A stretch of 64,000 bases of DNA from Woeseia sp. (GTDB taxonomy: Bacteria; Pseudomonadota; Gammaproteobacteria; Steroidobacterales; Woeseiaceae): NCBI GenBank assembly GCA_021773015.1, contig JAJFKW010000001.1:1054001-1118000 (forward strand), written 5' to 3'. The notes below the pieces were generated by a model that saw nothing but the letters and a program-made list of their open reading frames with translations, had not been told where the DNA came from and did not search any database. The position numbers were made by a program, and so were the translations under genes. Shown here piece by piece: positions 63,299 to 64,000 of this stretch. Position 1 is the first letter of the stretch, and each line of letters starts with the position of its first letter.

Positions 63299-64000
63299 AT
63301 GGCCACTAGCATTGCCGATCTTAATGCGTCATTTAAGAAGCACAGATTGCGTGTTCTTATCGCAATTACGCTTGGCTATGGCTTTATCTATACCTGCCGA
63401 TTGGGCCTAAGCATTGTCAAAAAGCCGTTAATCGACAACGGTATCTTTACGGTCGAAGATCTTGGGCTGATAGGCGCAGCATTCCTCTACGGCTATGCGA
63501 CCGGCAAGTTTCTAAACGGATTCGCGGCGGACCATTTTCGCCCACGCGTGTTTTTCAGTATCAGCATACTTGCTGCGGCCATCATAAACCTTGTAATGGG
63601 AACGTCGACGCTGCTGTGGCTTTCCTTTATTTTGTGGGCGCTAAACGGTTGGTTCCAAGGAATGGCGGCGCCCGCCGCAATCATCACTGTCACCAACTGG
63701 TTTACTTTAAGTCAGCGCGGGCGGGCATATGGAATATGGAGCGCCTCACACGCTATCGGCGAAGGCACTACGTTTTTCGTGGTCGCCGCGATTGTCAGCG
63801 CATATGGTTGGCACTATGGATTTATTGCCCCGGGAATTTTGTGCATCGGTGTAGCCGCTTGTGTCTATGCCGTCATGCGTGACGCGCCGAAAACTATGGG
63901 CCTGCCGAGCGTCCAGGAATATTACGGAGAGCCAGAAAACCCACCGAACGAAAAAAGCACGTGGGCTACGCAAAAAATCGTTTTCGGTATTCGTGCGATG
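63299..64000 (+). CDS. MFS transporter, OPA (GlpT/UhpT-like) family, 3' end missing
   Basis: ATG 63299 opens a frame that runs to the window end (234 codons). FIYTCRLGLSIVKKPLIDNG and GAAFLYGYATGKFLNGFAAD are the organophosphate:phosphate antiporter signature at helices 1-3, and WFTLSQRGRAYGIWSASHAIG is also conserved. Members exchange phosphorylated organics such as glycerol-3-phosphate for phosphate. The second half of the transporter lies beyond the window. Confidence 0.87.
   Translation, partial: MATSIADLNASFKKHRLRVLIAITLGYGFIYTCRLGLSIVKKPLIDNGIFTVEDLGLIGAAFLYGYATGKFLNGFAADHFRPRVFFSISILAAAIINLVMGTSTLLWLSFILWALNGWFQGMAAPAAIITVTNWFTLSQRGRAYGIWSASHAIGEGTTFFVVAAIVSAYGWHYGFIAPGILCIGVAACVYAVMRDAPKTMGLPSVQEYYGEPENPPNEKSTWATQKIVFGIRAM

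Overview
The window is a dense stretch of a free-living, respiring Gram-negative chromosome with about 48 protein genes on both strands. It has no rRNA or tRNA gene, insertion sequence, phage gene or CRISPR array that I can see. Several features point to a gammaproteobacterium, probably marine: a fabA-fabB pair, queF of the long type, lipoproteins with standard lipoboxes, an M14 peptidase with a GlyGly-CTERM-like tail, an EVE-domain gene, and one fused indolepyruvate:ferredoxin-type oxidoreductase. This assignment is an inference, not a match to a named species.

Region 1 (1-15.7 kb) looks like an amine catabolism neighbourhood. It holds an ADP-forming acyl-CoA synthetase (5' end missing) and an aldehyde dehydrogenase, an NhaC-type antiporter and IclR regulator, a GNAT acetyltransferase, and a CrtI/PYROXD2-type FAD oxidoreductase. 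The oxidoreductase is divergent from a gamma-glutamylpolyamine-synthetase-like glutamine synthetase, which is followed by an acetylpolyamine amidohydrolase of the histone deacetylase family. An MFS-SCP2 pair, a MATE exporter and a gamma-glutamyltransferase follow. Region 2 (15.8-24.0 kb) carries a PiT phosphate transporter with its DUF47 partner, an EVE protein, an alpha/beta hydrolase, an M3 peptidase lipoprotein, a cytochrome P460-like lipoprotein and a beta-lactamase-fold serine hydrolase.

Region 3 (24.0-31.5 kb) is a complete cyanophycin locus, all on the minus strand. It encodes isoaspartyl dipeptidase, cyanophycinase, cyanophycin synthetase, a second Mur-ligase protein that resembles the synthetase's ligase half but lacks the ATP-grasp half, and an AraC regulator. 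It would make, store and recover an Asp-Arg nitrogen polymer. The arginine released could feed polyamine metabolism, but that link is my inference. The Mur-ligase-only paralogue is the least understood enzyme in the window.

Region 4 (31.6-43.4 kb) has queF, a TetR-HlyD-ABC efflux operon with a clear palindromic operator, a FixJ-type response regulator, a tandem universal stress protein, a PAS hybrid histidine kinase, and a fabA-fabB-fghA-tauE operon. Region 5 (43.5-55.6 kb) has an Lrp regulator divergent from the oxidoreductase, a metallo-beta-lactamase-fold hydrolase, a 705-residue helical-repeat protein, a pair made of an M14 peptidase and an unknown exported protein, and a YfcC-type transporter. 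Region 6 (55.8-60.5 kb) is a four-gene GldA/GldF/GldG/DUF4340 ABC operon. Region 7 (60.6-63.1 kb) is an orphan-rich patch of small lipoproteins, a small membrane protein with a probable coupled 30-codon ORF, and an exported protein built from 11-residue charged repeats. The window ends inside an OPA-type MFS transporter.
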